The notes beneath the pieces are model-generated. The model worked only from the letters and a program-made list of their open reading frames with translations, searched no databases and was not told where the DNA came from. The position numbers and the translations under genes were made by a program. Source: Streptomyces sp. L2 (GTDB taxonomy: Bacteria; Actinomycetota; Actinomycetes; Streptomycetales; Streptomycetaceae). Taken from it: DNA of 64,000 bases. Positions 52,020 through 60,449 of the stretch are shown here, piece after piece. The DNA lies in NCBI RefSeq assembly GCF_004124325.1, contig NZ_QBDT01000001.1, positions 7,626,001 through 7,690,000 on the forward strand, read 5' to 3'. Each line of letters begins with the position of its first letter. The stretch's first letter is position 1.

Positions 52020-52730
52020 TCACGCCGGCGAGGACAGCCCCGCGAGCAGGCTGCGGCGGGCCGAGTCGACGTGCTCCTCGGCGCGCCGGGCGAGCGTCTC
52101 GCGGTCGTCGGAGCGCAGGAGCGCCGCCAGTTCGCGGTGCTCGTCCACGACGCGGGCACGGTAGTGCTCGTGGCCGAGGGCGATACGGCGCAGCTGGAAC
52201 AGGTGGACCTGTGAGCGCACGGCGTGCCAGGCGCCGGTGAGTCTGCGGTTGCCCGCGGCGTCGTAGATCCGGTCGTGGAAGGCGAGGTCCAGGGCGAGCA
52301 GCCGGGCCCCGGAAGCGTCGTCGGCCGCGGCGCTGCCGATCTCGTCCGCCATCGCGCCGACGAGGGAGTCGAGTTCGTCCAACTGGCTCTCGGCCGCGCT
52401 TCGTTGGGCGCTGGTCGCGGCGAGACGGTCCAGTGCGGCGCGCAGGGTGTAGACCTCCTCGATGTCCTCGACGGTGACGTCGATGACGGTGGTGCCGCGG
52501 TGCCAGACGCTGTGGACGAGCCCCTCGCGCTGGAGGAGCGCGAGTCCTTCCCGCACCGATCCGCGGCTGACCCCCAGCGAGCCGGCGAGTTCCACCTCCC
52601 GCAGCTGCGAACCGGGCGGGAAATGACTGCTGAGGATCGCCTCGCGCAGGAGATCGGCGGCCTCCTGCGCCAGCCCACGGCGACTGGCCTTCGGGAGCGG
52701 GAGCGGGTGCGGGACTGGATCGGCACTCAT
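52020..52730 (-). CDS. GntR-family regulator (FCD/FadR subfamily)
   Basis: A 236-residue GntR protein. Winged HTH: LREAILSSHFPPGSQLREVE with LAGSLGVSRGSVREGLALLQ; C-terminal FCD domain about 90-230 with the metal-binding-type residues (LDLAFHDRIYDAAGNRRL, RVVDEHRELAALLRS). Start ATG 52730. It is divergent to a VOC/SDR operon at 52798. The likely operator AATGTTGACATT is between them. FCD regulators usually respond to carboxylic acids of a catabolic pathway. Confidence 0.88.
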   Translation of the reverse strand: MSADPVPHPLPLPKASRRGLAQEAADLLREAILSSHFPPGSQLREVELAGSLGVSRGSVREGLALLQREGLVHSVWHRGTTVIDVTVEDIEEVYTLRAALDRLAATSAQRSAAESQLDELDSLVGAMADEIGSAAADDASGARLLALDLAFHDRIYDAAGNRRLTGAWHAVRSQVHLFQLRRIALGHEHYRARVVDEHRELAALLRSDDRETLARRAEEHVDSARRSLLAGLSSPA

Positions 52731-52735
52731 GTCCC

Positions 52736-52747
52736 AATGTTGACATT
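52736..52747. promoter_or_regulatory. Probable GntR operator AATGTTGACATT
   Basis: AATGT-TG-ACATT is a 5-2-5 inverted repeat in the 67-bp gap between the GntR gene and the VOC gene, followed by a partial copy (ATTCGACAT). Similar TGTNNNACA-type sites are bound by FCD regulators. Confidence 0.55.
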
Positions 52748-52797
52748 CGACATCGCAGGCGGCAAGGTCGGAAACGCCCCAGCCGAAGGAGCGCCCC

Positions 52798-53220
52798 ATG
52801 TCCGTGCGTCCCGCCGTGCACCTGGCCGTACCGGTCGACGACCTCGCCACCGCACGCCACTTCTACGGAACCGTCCTCGGACTGAGCGAGGGACGCTCCA
52901 CCGACCACTGGGTCGACTGGGACCTGCACGGCCACCAACTGGTCACCCACGTGGTCCCCGGCGGCCCCGTACCCGCCGGAACCAGCGAGGTCGACGGACA
53001 CGCGGTACCCGTCCCGCACTTCGGCCTGCTGCTGTCGACCGAGGACTTCCACACCCTCGCCGGCCGACTCCGCGCGGCGGGCGCCGAGTTCGTCGTAGAG
53101 CCCTACCGCCGTTTCCCCGGCGAGCCGGCGGAGCAGTGGACGATGTTCCTCCACGACCCGGCCGGCAACGCACTGGAGTTCAAGGCGTTCCGCGACGAGT
53201 CCCAGGTGTTCGCGCGATGA
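52798..53220 (+). CDS. VOC-family dioxygenase-like protein
   Basis: A 140-residue VOC protein starting MSVRPAVHLAVPVDDLATAR. H-LAVPV, HQLVTHVVP and the end AEQWTMFLHDPAGNALEFKA hold the three usual metal ligands (His, His, Glu) of glyoxalase/dioxygenase proteins. It probably cleaves or isomerises a catabolic intermediate. It overlaps the SDR gene by four bases (ATGA), forming a two-gene operon. Confidence 0.88.
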   Translation: MSVRPAVHLAVPVDDLATARHFYGTVLGLSEGRSTDHWVDWDLHGHQLVTHVVPGGPVPAGTSEVDGHAVPVPHFGLLLSTEDFHTLAGRLRAAGAEFVVEPYRRFPGEPAEQWTMFLHDPAGNALEFKAFRDESQVFAR

Positions 53221-53978
53221 GGCGCGTGCTGGTCACCGGGGCGTCGCGCGGCATCGGCCGGGCCGTGGCCCTGGCGTTCGCCGAGCGCGGCGACCGCGTG
53301 GGAGTGCACTACGCCGCCGGCCGCGCCGACGCCGAGGACACACTGCGGCGCCTGCCCGGCTCCGGCCACGCCCTGCTCGCCGCCGACCTCGCCGACCCGC
53401 AGGCGGCACGAGACCTCGTCGAAGGCGCCGTAGAGCAGCTCGGCGGGATCGACGTCCTGGTCAACAACGCGGCCACCGCACCGTCCGAGGACACCCGGCA
53501 CCGCGTGACCGACGTGTCCTACGCGGACTGGCAGCGCCACTGGCACCGCATGGTCGACGTCAACCTGCTCGGCGCGGCGAACGTGACGTACTGCGTCGCC
53601 CGGCACATCGTCGAGCGCGGCGGCACCGGCAGCATCGTCAACATCGGCTCCCGCGGCGCCTTCCGGGGCGAGCCCGACTTCCCGGCCTACGGCGCGACCA
53701 AGGCCGCCCTGCACGCCTTCGGGCAGTCGATGGCCGTCGCGCTGGCACCGCACGGCATCGCGGTGACCTCCGTGGCACCGGGCTTCATCGCGACCGAACG
53801 ACAGGCACCCAAGCTGGCCGGCCGGGACGGCGGGACACTGCGCGAACAGAGCCCCTTCGGCCGCGTCGGCACCCCCGAGGAAGTCGCCGCCGCCGTCCTC
53901 TACCTGGCCTCACCGGAAGCCGCCTGGTCCTCCGGAACGGTCCTCGACCTCAACGGCGCCTCCCACCTGCGCACCTGA
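53217..53978 (+). CDS. Short-chain dehydrogenase/reductase
   Basis: A 253-residue classical SDR: RRVLVTGASRGIGRAVALAF, IDVLVNNAATAPSEDTRH, NIGSRGAFRGEPDFPAYGAT with K following (YxxxK), APGFIATERQAP and VLDLNGASHLRT. It starts at ATG 53217 inside the end of the VOC gene. A hairpin follows 108 bp after the stop. Substrate likely an acid or alcohol of the same pathway. Confidence 0.9.
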   Translation: MRRVLVTGASRGIGRAVALAFAERGDRVGVHYAAGRADAEDTLRRLPGSGHALLAADLADPQAARDLVEGAVEQLGGIDVLVNNAATAPSEDTRHRVTDVSYADWQRHWHRMVDVNLLGAANVTYCVARHIVERGGTGSIVNIGSRGAFRGEPDFPAYGATKAALHAFGQSMAVALAPHGIAVTSVAPGFIATERQAPKLAGRDGGTLREQSPFGRVGTPEEVAAAVLYLASPEAAWSSGTVLDLNGASHLRT

Positions 53979-54086
53979 CGGACGACGCACACAACTCCGG
54001 CACACCGCTCACCGGCCGCGATCACTTGCCCGGCCCCTCTCGCTCCTGCCCGGGCCGGTATCTAGGCTGCCGGAAACGACGATGAC

Positions 54087-54115
54087 GAGGCCCACGTCGT
54101 ACGACCGTGGGCCTC
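54087..54115. terminator. Hairpin downstream of the VOC/SDR operon
   Basis: GAGGCCCACG (54087-54096) pairs perfectly with CGTGGGCCTC (54106-54115); loop of 9 bases, followed by TTCC. A weaker C/G-rich hairpin lies at about 54030-54057. Confidence 0.7.
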
Positions 54116-54225
54116 TTCCGCGCGCGGGTGCCCCAGCACCGTCGGCCACGTCGTCGTCCCTTCCCGGGAGTTCCCTCCCGAACCGATCGTCCCCGTCACC
54201 ATCCCCGCATCCCTGGAGCACCACC

Positions 54226-54456
54226 ATGTCCCGTCACGCCGAAGCGCCGTACGGATTCGACCCGCAGGGCCGCCCGTACTCCGACAAGTCGATGATCGTG
54301 GCAGGGGTCCTGCAGATCCTGCTCGGATTCCTCGGCGCGGGCCGCTTCTACGTCGGCTCCGTGGGCGTCGGCATCGCCCAGCTCCTCACCTTCGGCGGCC
54401 TGGGTGTGTGGGCCCTGATCGACGGCATCCTCTTCCTGGTCAGCAAGCGGGTGTAG
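54226..54456 (+). CDS. TM2-domain membrane protein, short C terminus
   Basis: A 76-residue protein with the TM2 domain: after a short hydrophilic start (SRHAEAPYGFDPQGRPYSDK) come two membrane helices (MIVAGVLQILLGFLGAGRFY and LLTFGGLGVWALIDGILFLV) joined by a YVGSVGVGIAQ turn. It ends with VSKRV and a stop; relatives continue with a short tail such as LVSDxxTDANGRPLR. The end seems cut at about 54455, where the sequence passes into a glycosidase-114 fragment on the other strand. The function of TM2 proteins is unknown. Confidence 0.82.
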   Translation: MSRHAEAPYGFDPQGRPYSDKSMIVAGVLQILLGFLGAGRFYVGSVGVGIAQLLTFGGLGVWALIDGILFLVSKRV

Positions 54457-54915
54457 CTGTCGTAGTTGTCGAGTTCGATGGCGCCGAACCCCTTGGTCGC
54501 GCACTGGTCGATGTGCTTCTCGATCCTGGTGGCGATCGCGGTGCGGTTCGCCGCGGTGCTGATGTCCAGGAACGCCTCGTTCCAGTCGGGGTCCATCAGC
54601 ACGGAGCCGCCGTCATGGACCAGGAGGTTCCGCGGCCAGCTGCTCGGGGTGTCCTCGACGGCGCTGGGGTCCTGCGTCTGGAACGCGTTGATGCAGATGT
54701 TGTACGCGCCGTCCGCCGGCGGGTCGTTGTGGTCACGGCTGAGACGGTGACACCGGCCGGCAGCGTGTAGCCGCCGCCGATCTGGTATTCGAACCCCGCT
54801 GCCGCCGGCGGCGGAACGGCGGAGACGGCGGCCTGTGCGGTGGGACCCAGGAGGGAGAGAGGGAGGGCCGCGGCCGCGGCGGCCACTAGGCGAGACCGGT
54901 ACGGAACCGGCCTCG
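54450..54915 (-). pseudogene. GH114-like secreted endo-alpha-1,4-polygalactosaminidase, frameshifted and 3'-truncated
   Basis: The minus strand shows a signal peptide (VPYRSRLVAAAAAALPLSLL), then FEYQIGGGYTLPAGVTV, and in a second frame SRDHNDPPADGAYNICINAF, PDWNEAFLDISTAANRTAIA and QCATKGFGAIELDNYDSYT. This matches GH114-type glycosidases (D..PA.G.YNICYVNAFQTQ; EpDNlDSYTRS). One frameshift near 54735 and probable small deletions break it, no start codon remains in the proper frame, and the last two-thirds are missing, cut at the end of the TM2 gene. Confidence 0.75.
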
Positions 54916-55166
54916 GGGCAGACAGCTCATGGATGAGCTCCTTGCTACGGGGGCACGTATCCGCCTCGGCTCCTTCAGGGCCTGGCGACTTGGTCCGGGC
55001 TGGGACAACAGCGGTCTGATACCGGCTGAGCGTGCCTCTCACGCGGGTGCACCGATCTCGCGTGCCACCGGAGTAAACCGGCGAGATCAAGCCACGTCAA
55101 GGTGATGGTTCTTCCTCGTTCCTTCCCGCCCTTTCCCGCCCCTTCCTGCGAAGCGCTGAAGTCGTC

Positions 55167-55185
55167 TGGTCCAACCAGTTGACCA
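55167..55185. promoter_or_regulatory. FadR-like operator TGGTC-N9-GACCA
   Basis: TGGTCCAACCAGTTGACCA, 30 bp upstream of the FadR-type gene, is an inverted repeat of the form expected for FCD-type GntR proteins (TGGTN...NACCA). It probably autoregulates the gene and the co-transcribed desaturase-like gene. Confidence 0.6.
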
Positions 55186-55214
55186 GTCGCTCGCCGCGGT
55201 CCACCCTGATCGCC

Positions 55215-55982
55215 ATGACCGGGCGACCACAACTGCGGCGTGCGGCGGTCTCCGACCAGCTCTTCGCGCTGCTGCGGGACCGCATCCTCGGCGGCGAACT
55301 GCCGCCGGGCTCCGCGCTCACCGCCGAACGGGACCTGTCCACCGAGTTCGGAGTGAACCGTCACGCCGTCAGGGAGGCGGTGAAGCGGCTCCAGCAGGCC
55401 CGGCTGGTCGACGTCAGCCACGGCGGCCGCACGCTCGTCCTGGACTGGCGGCGCACCGCCGGTCTCGATCTGGCCGTGGGCATCGCAACCGCGGACACCG
55501 GACCCTCGCCGAAGGACCTCGGCCGGGACGCTCTGGAGATGCGGGCCTGCGTCGGCGCGGACGCGGCCCGCCTGTGCGCGGTGCGCTGCTCCGAGCAGGA
55601 CGCCGGGGAGATCGTCAGGGCCGCGGACCGGTACGCGGACAGCGGGCCCGACCTGACCAGTCTCGACGCCGCGGACGTCGCCTGGTGGCGGCTGATCGTG
55701 GAGGGCTCGGGGAACCTGGCCTATCTGCTCGCGTTCAACAGCCTGGTGGGCGGCGCCCTCCCCGTCGCCGACGTGCCGGACGACCTGCGGGCCGCCGAAC
55801 TCCTCGACGTCGAGGCCCATGTGCGGCTCGCGGCGCACATCGCGGCCCGCGAGGCCCGCGCCGCCGAGGACCTGGCACGCGAGCTGCTGTCACGCAGCGT
55901 ACCGGCGACGCCGGCGGGGACAGCGAAGCCGACTTCGACGGCGACTTCGACTGCGACGACGACCGAGAGGACGGTGCGCTGA
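55215..55982 (+). CDS. FadR/GntR-family regulator (FCD)
   Basis: A 255-residue FCD-type GntR regulator. The HTH is SDQLFALLRDRILGGELPPG with SALTAERDLSTEFGVNRHAV and REAVKRLQQARLVDVS. The FCD domain follows and ends with RAAEDLARELLSR plus a low-complexity Thr/Ser-rich tail (KPTSTATSTATTTERTVR). Start ATG 55215. A single base separates its stop from the start of the desaturase-like gene, so they are translated together and it probably controls that gene. Confidence 0.88.
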   Translation: MTGRPQLRRAAVSDQLFALLRDRILGGELPPGSALTAERDLSTEFGVNRHAVREAVKRLQQARLVDVSHGGRTLVLDWRRTAGLDLAVGIATADTGPSPKDLGRDALEMRACVGADAARLCAVRCSEQDAGEIVRAADRYADSGPDLTSLDAADVAWWRLIVEGSGNLAYLLAFNSLVGGALPVADVPDDLRAAELLDVEAHVRLAAHIAAREARAAEDLARELLSRSVPATPAGTAKPTSTATSTATTTERTVR

Positions 55983-55983
55983 C

Positions 55984-56817
55984 ATGCTCCCCGCCGTGTT
56001 CTACGCGATACCCGCGTTCGTGCTCCTGGTCGTCGTCGAGGCGCTGTCGTACCGCTTCCTGCCGGACGACGACGAGCGCGGCTACGAACTGCGCGACACC
56101 GCGACCAGCATGTCCATGGGCGCCGGCAGCCAGGTCATCGCCCTCCCGTGGAAGGCGGTGACGGTCGTGCTGTACGCGGCCCTGTTCGCCGTCGCCCCCT
56201 GGCAGCTGTCGCCGTCCTCACCGTGGACGTGGGTACTGCTGTTCTTCGCCGACGACCTGGCGTACTACGCCTTCCACCGCGCCCACCACCGGGTACGGGT
56301 GCTGTGGGCGAGCCATGTCGTGCACCACTCCAGCATCCGCTTCAACCTCTCCACCGCGCTGCGGCAGAGCTGGACACCCATGACGGGCCTGCCGTTCTGG
56401 CTGCCGCTGGCCCTGCTCGGCGTCCCCCCGTGGATGATCCTGCTGGAGCAGTCCGTCAGCCTGGTCTACCAGTTCTTCCTGCACACCGAACGGGTCGACA
56501 AGCTGTGGCGGCCGGTGGAGTGGGTCTTCAACACCCCCTCCCACCACCGTGTCCACCACGGCTCCAACAACGTGTACCTGGACCGCAACTACGGCGGCAT
56601 CCTCATCGTCTGGGACCGGCTGTTCGGCACGTTCCAGCCCGAGGGGGAGCGGGTGGTCTTCGGGCTGACGAAGAACATCGGCACCTACAACCCGCTGCGG
56701 GTCGCCTTCCACGAGTACGCGGCAGCCTGGCGCGACGTCCGCGCGGCCCGCCGCTGGCGCGACCGCGCCGGGTACGTGTTCGGACCGCCGGGCTGGTCGC
56801 CGGGCACGGAGGGCTGA
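55984..56817 (+). CDS. Sterol-desaturase/fatty-acid-hydroxylase-family membrane protein
   Basis: A 277-residue integral membrane di-iron hydroxylase with four or more hydrophobic segments. Histidine motifs: AYYAFHRAHHRVRVLWASHV (HxxHH), VHHSSIRFN and TPSHHRVHHGSNNVYLDRNY (HHxxHH), which bind the iron pair. It would oxidise a lipid or sterol-like substrate in the membrane. Its last 18 codons (AGYVFGPPGWSPGTEG) recur as a fragment at 63786. It shares an operon with the FadR-type regulator. Confidence 0.9.
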   Translation: MLPAVFYAIPAFVLLVVVEALSYRFLPDDDERGYELRDTATSMSMGAGSQVIALPWKAVTVVLYAALFAVAPWQLSPSSPWTWVLLFFADDLAYYAFHRAHHRVRVLWASHVVHHSSIRFNLSTALRQSWTPMTGLPFWLPLALLGVPPWMILLEQSVSLVYQFFLHTERVDKLWRPVEWVFNTPSHHRVHHGSNNVYLDRNYGGILIVWDRLFGTFQPEGERVVFGLTKNIGTYNPLRVAFHEYAAAWRDVRAARRWRDRAGYVFGPPGWSPGTEG

Positions 56818-56877
56818 CCCGCTCACACCGGGGGTGGCCGAACCGTACCGTCGCCGTAGACCGTGCGGCCGCCGGAC

Positions 56878-57939
56878 CTAACGAGCCGGCGGCCGGCCCG
56901 TGCTCTCGCGTTCGACGAGCACCGTCGCCAGTTCGATGCGGCGCATTCCGCCGGTCAGGACGTTGTCCACGCCCTGCATCACGATGCGGGCGGCCATGGC
57001 GGCCATGTCGCTGAGCGGCTGGCGGACGGTGGTCAGGGGCGGCGACGCCCAGGAGGCGATGGGCAGGTCGTCGAAACCGACGATGCTGAGGTCGCGCCCG
57101 ACCTGCAACTCCGCGCTGCGTGCGGCGTCGTAGGCGCCCAGTGCCTGCAGGTCGCTGCTGGCGAAGACGGCGGTGGGCGGCTCGGGCAGCGCGAGCAGGT
57201 GCCGGGCGCCGTCGAAACCGGTCCCGTGGTGGAAGTCGCCGCGGACCTCCAGCGCCGGGTCGACGTCGATCCCGGCGCTCTCCAGCGCCGCGCGGTAGCC
57301 GTCGAGGCGGGCGCGGGCGCTGAGCACGTCGTCGGGGCCGGTGATGATCCCGATCCTGCGGTGGCCGAGTCCGATCAGGTGCTGGGTCGCGGCCAGCCCG
57401 CCGTGCCAGTTGGTCGCGCCGACGGAGGGGATCGTGGGGTCGGGGTTGCCCACGGGATCGACGACGACCAGCGGGACGCCGAGGTCCTGGACCTTGCGCC
57501 GCTGGCCCTTGGTCAGCGCGGTCACGGCGAGGATCACTCCGTCGCTGCCGCGTCTGGTGAGGTTGTCCAGCCAGCGCAGGATGTCCGCGGGCCGGCCGTG
57601 CACGGCGGAGACGACCAGGCCGCTGCCGTGCTGGGCGGCGGTCTCCTCCGCGCCGCGGATCACCTCCACCGCCCAGGGACTGTCGAGTTCGTTGAGGACG
57701 AGGTCGACCAGCCCGACGGTGTGGGTGGGGCGGCTGCGCCGGCGCAGGTAGTTGTGGCTCTCCAGCAGCGCCTCGACCTTCTGGCGCGTGGCGTCGGCGA
57801 CATGGGCGTGGCCGTTGAGGACCTTGGAGACCGTGGCCACGGACACTCCCGCCTCGCGGGCGATCTCCGCGATCGTCACGCGGCCACGGGCGTCGGCCCG
57901 GTCGGACACTGTGGGGCGGTCGCTGTCGACCACGGTCAC
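56878..57939 (-). CDS. LacI-family regulator of the GH43/ABC operon
   Basis: A 353-residue LacI protein. The N-terminal HTH is RVTIAEIAREAGVSVATVSK with VLNGHAHVADATRQKVEALL; the rest is a sugar-binding domain (VGLVDLVLNELDSPWAVEVI, GHRRIGIITGPDDVLSARAR, DLSIVGFDDLPIASWASPPL). It is divergent to the ABC transporter operon at 58249. LacI proteins of this group repress xylan- or arabinoside-use genes and are released by oligosaccharides. Start ATG at 57939 with several possible later starts. Confidence 0.9.
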   Translation of the reverse strand: MTVVDSDRPTVSDRADARGRVTIAEIAREAGVSVATVSKVLNGHAHVADATRQKVEALLESHNYLRRRSRPTHTVGLVDLVLNELDSPWAVEVIRGAEETAAQHGSGLVVSAVHGRPADILRWLDNLTRRGSDGVILAVTALTKGQRRKVQDLGVPLVVVDPVGNPDPTIPSVGATNWHGGLAATQHLIGLGHRRIGIITGPDDVLSARARLDGYRAALESAGIDVDPALEVRGDFHHGTGFDGARHLLALPEPPTAVFASSDLQALGAYDAARSAELQVGRDLSIVGFDDLPIASWASPPLTTVRQPLSDMAAMAARIVMQGVDNVLTGGMRRIELATVLVERESTGRPPAR

Positions 57940-58003
57940 CTCGCTGCTGTCGGACGGTCGCGGACAGCGTAAAGGACGCCGCCGGAGCGCTTTCTGTTTC
58001 CGG

Positions 58004-58076
58004 TCCCTTTCGCCCGGGTCTCACGGCCCCTCTCGCCCGGTTTCCAAGGGCCCCTCTCGCCCCGGTTTCCAGGGCT
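58004..58076. repeat. Short tandem repeats upstream of the LacI gene
   Basis: A unit of about 27 bp, of the form GGCCCCTCTCGCCC(C)GGTTTCCA(A)GGGC, is repeated twice (from about 58025 and 58049) with a weaker copy before (GGTCCCTTTCGCCCGGGTCT). The array lies between the LacI start and the operators. It may be a regulator site or a slipped leader of the LacI mRNA. Confidence 0.55.
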
Positions 58077-58156
58077 TCGCCAGGCCGGCCCCCGGGGCCC
58101 CGCCCGGTCCAGCGCCCGTGACCGCACCGTTACCTGTCGCCGCGTTGACGTCGATG

Positions 58157-58201
58157 AGGTTAAACCTTACGTTCCTCAACCAGAAACTATCGAAACTTTC
58201 G
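58157..58201. promoter_or_regulatory. LacI operators of the sugar operon
   Basis: CGAAACTTTCG (58191-58201) is a perfect palindrome of the form bound by LacI regulators of xylan/arabinoside genes in Streptomyces (CGAAA-N-TTTCG). A second palindrome AGGTTAAACCT lies at 58157-58167. The pair is 48-90 bp before the binding-protein gene. Confidence 0.75.
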
Positions 58202-58248
58202 GTCAATCGGAGCCGTGATTTTCGGCTCCCGGAGGAGCGTGTTCCACG

Positions 58249-59556
58249 ATGAACCGTGCCCTGACCCTCAGATTCACCACCGCCCTGGCGACCGCGACCG
58301 CCCTGGCTGCCACCGCGACCGCCTGCGGCAGCAGCGGCCCCGGCGCCAGCGGCGGCGGCTCCGGCAAGGTGACGGTGTGGGCCTTGCAGGACACCGCGCT
58401 GAACCCGGTGCAGCGGAAGACCGTCAGCACCTTCAACGCCTCCTCCGGGGACACCAAGGCGGCGATCCAGTTCTTCGTCAACGACCCCTACAAGCAGAAA
58501 CTGCAGACCGCGCTCGGCTCGCCCAACGCCCCGGACGTCTTCCTCAACTGGGGCGGCGGCAACCTGACGACCTACGTCAAGTCCGGCAACGTCGCCGATC
58601 TCGGCACCGACCTCGACGCGTCCTTCAAGAACGAGTTCCTGCCCAGCGTCATGGCCGGGGGCACCATCGACGGCAAGACCTACGGCGTGCCGATGGAGGG
58701 CGTCCAGCCGGTCGCCCTCTTCTACAACAAGGACGTCTTCGCCAAGGCCGGCATCACCCAGCCCCCCGCCACCTGGCCGGACCTGCTCCACGACATCGAC
58801 AGGATGAAGGCCCGGCACATCACGCCGATCGCGCTCGCCGGCTCGCAGGCGTGGACCGAGCTGATGTGGCTCGAATACCTGCTGGACCGGGTGGGCGGCC
58901 CGCAGGTCTTCGTCGGCATCCAGGCCGGCAAGCCCGGCGCCTGGCAGGACCCGGCGGTGACCACCGCCCTCACCATGATCCGCGACCTGGTCGACCGCGG
59001 CGCCTTCGGCACCAACTACGGCTCCGTCGGCCAGGACTCGGGCGGCGCGGACGCCCTGCTGTCGAAGGGCAGGGCCGGCATGGAGCTGATGGGCTCGTGG
59101 GAGTACGCCGGCCAGCTCGCCACCGCCCCCGACTTCGTCAAGAAGGGCAAGCTCGGCTGGACCACGTTCCCCACCGTCCCGAACGGCAAGGGCGACGCGA
59201 AGAACATCGTCGGCAACCCCTGCAACTTCTTCTCCGTCACCGCCAAGTCGAAGAACAGGGCCGCGGCCGTCGACTTCATCACCAAGACCGTCACCGAGCC
59301 GTCGTACGTCAAGAACCTGATCGACATCGGCCAGGTCCCGGCCATCGCCGGCATCGAGGACCAGCTGAAGTCCGGACCGAACGCCGACTACACCACCTTC
59401 GTCTACGGTCTGGTCGAGCACGCCCCGAACTTCACCCAGTCCTGGGACCAGGCACTGGCCCCCGCCACCGCGCAGAAGCTGCTCACCGAACTGCAGAAGG
59501 TCTTCAACAAGCAGGCTTCCCCCCAGCAGTTCGTCTCCGCCATGGACGCCGAGTGA
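58249..59556 (+). CDS. Sugar ABC transporter substrate-binding lipoprotein
   Basis: A 435-residue binding protein for oligosaccharides. Signal peptide and lipobox: TATALAATATACGSSG with Cys near residue 26. The body has the family pattern KVTVWALQDTALNPVQRKTV, APDVFLNWGGGNLTTYVKSG, YGVPMEGVQPVALFYNKDVF and GKAGMELMGSWEYAGQLATA-like blocks. It captures a sugar outside the membrane and delivers it to the permeases that follow. Start ATG 58249 with GGAGGAG upstream. GTG of the permease overlaps its stop. Confidence 0.9.
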   Translation: MNRALTLRFTTALATATALAATATACGSSGPGASGGGSGKVTVWALQDTALNPVQRKTVSTFNASSGDTKAAIQFFVNDPYKQKLQTALGSPNAPDVFLNWGGGNLTTYVKSGNVADLGTDLDASFKNEFLPSVMAGGTIDGKTYGVPMEGVQPVALFYNKDVFAKAGITQPPATWPDLLHDIDRMKARHITPIALAGSQAWTELMWLEYLLDRVGGPQVFVGIQAGKPGAWQDPAVTTALTMIRDLVDRGAFGTNYGSVGQDSGGADALLSKGRAGMELMGSWEYAGQLATAPDFVKKGKLGWTTFPTVPNGKGDAKNIVGNPCNFFSVTAKSKNRAAAVDFITKTVTEPSYVKNLIDIGQVPAIAGIEDQLKSGPNADYTTFVYGLVEHAPNFTQSWDQALAPATAQKLLTELQKVFNKQASPQQFVSAMDAE

Positions 59557-60449
59557 ACACCGCGCTCCGGCGGAGCGACGGACGGCCCGGAGCCCTCTGG
59601 GCCGTCCCCGCCCTCCTCTACTTCGCCCTGTTCGCCGTTGTCCCCATGGCCCTCGTCGTCGTGCTCAGCTTCTGCCGGTGGAACGGCCTGGGCAGCCCGC
59701 ACTGGGCCGGTACGGCCAACTGGACACGCCTGCTGCACGATCCGGACCTCGGCCAGTCCCTGCGCCTGTCCCTGCTCCTGACGGTGGTGAACTGGGCCGT
59801 GCAGACCCTGATCTGCCTGCCGCTGGGCGTCTGGTGCGCCGGCCACCAGCGCGCCCGGGCCGTCCTGAGCACTCTCTTCTTCGTCCCCCTGCTGATGTCC
59901 AGCGCCGCGGTCGCGCTGCTGTTCGCCGCGCTGCTGGACCCCAACTTCGGTCTCGCCCACGCCATCGGCCCCTGGCTCGGCGTCGACGACGGCAACTTCA
60001 TCGGCGACCCCCACCTGGCGCTGTGGACCGTCACCGCCGTCGTCACCTGGCAGTTCGTGCCGTTCCACACCCTGCTCTACCAGGCCGCCGCCCGCCAGGT
60101 GCCCGCCCAGCTCTACGAGGCCGCCACCATCGACGGCGCCGGACGGTGGAGGCAGTTCCTCTCCGTCACCCTGCCCCAGCTGCGCCACACCGTCGTCACC
60201 TCCTCGGTGCTCATGCTGGTCGGCTCCCTCACCTACTTCGACATCGTGCTGATCCTCACCAACGGCGGCCCCGGAACCTCCACCCGCATCCTGCCCCTGC
60301 ACATGTACCTGACCGGCTTCAGCAGTTTCGACATGGGCTACGCCGGCGTCCTCGCCGTACTCCTGCTCGTCGCCGGCACCACCCTGTCCCTGCTGGTCGT
60401 CCGCGTCACCGGCTTCCGGCGCATGACCAGCCGGCGGGAAGGACTGTGA
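59553..60449 (+). CDS. Sugar ABC transporter permease (MalF-like)
   Basis: A 298-residue inner-membrane permease. Six membrane segments start with PALLYFALFAVVPMALVVVL. The cytoplasmic EAA loop reads QLYEAATIDGAGRWRQFLSV with TLPQL. It overlaps the binding-protein gene (GTGA) and the next permease gene (TGATG), so the three are translated together. Confidence 0.9.
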   Translation: MNTALRRSDGRPGALWAVPALLYFALFAVVPMALVVVLSFCRWNGLGSPHWAGTANWTRLLHDPDLGQSLRLSLLLTVVNWAVQTLICLPLGVWCAGHQRARAVLSTLFFVPLLMSSAAVALLFAALLDPNFGLAHAIGPWLGVDDGNFIGDPHLALWTVTAVVTWQFVPFHTLLYQAAARQVPAQLYEAATIDGAGRWRQFLSVTLPQLRHTVVTSSVLMLVGSLTYFDIVLILTNGGPGTSTRILPLHMYLTGFSSFDMGYAGVLAVLLLVAGTTLSLLVVRVTGFRRMTSRREGL

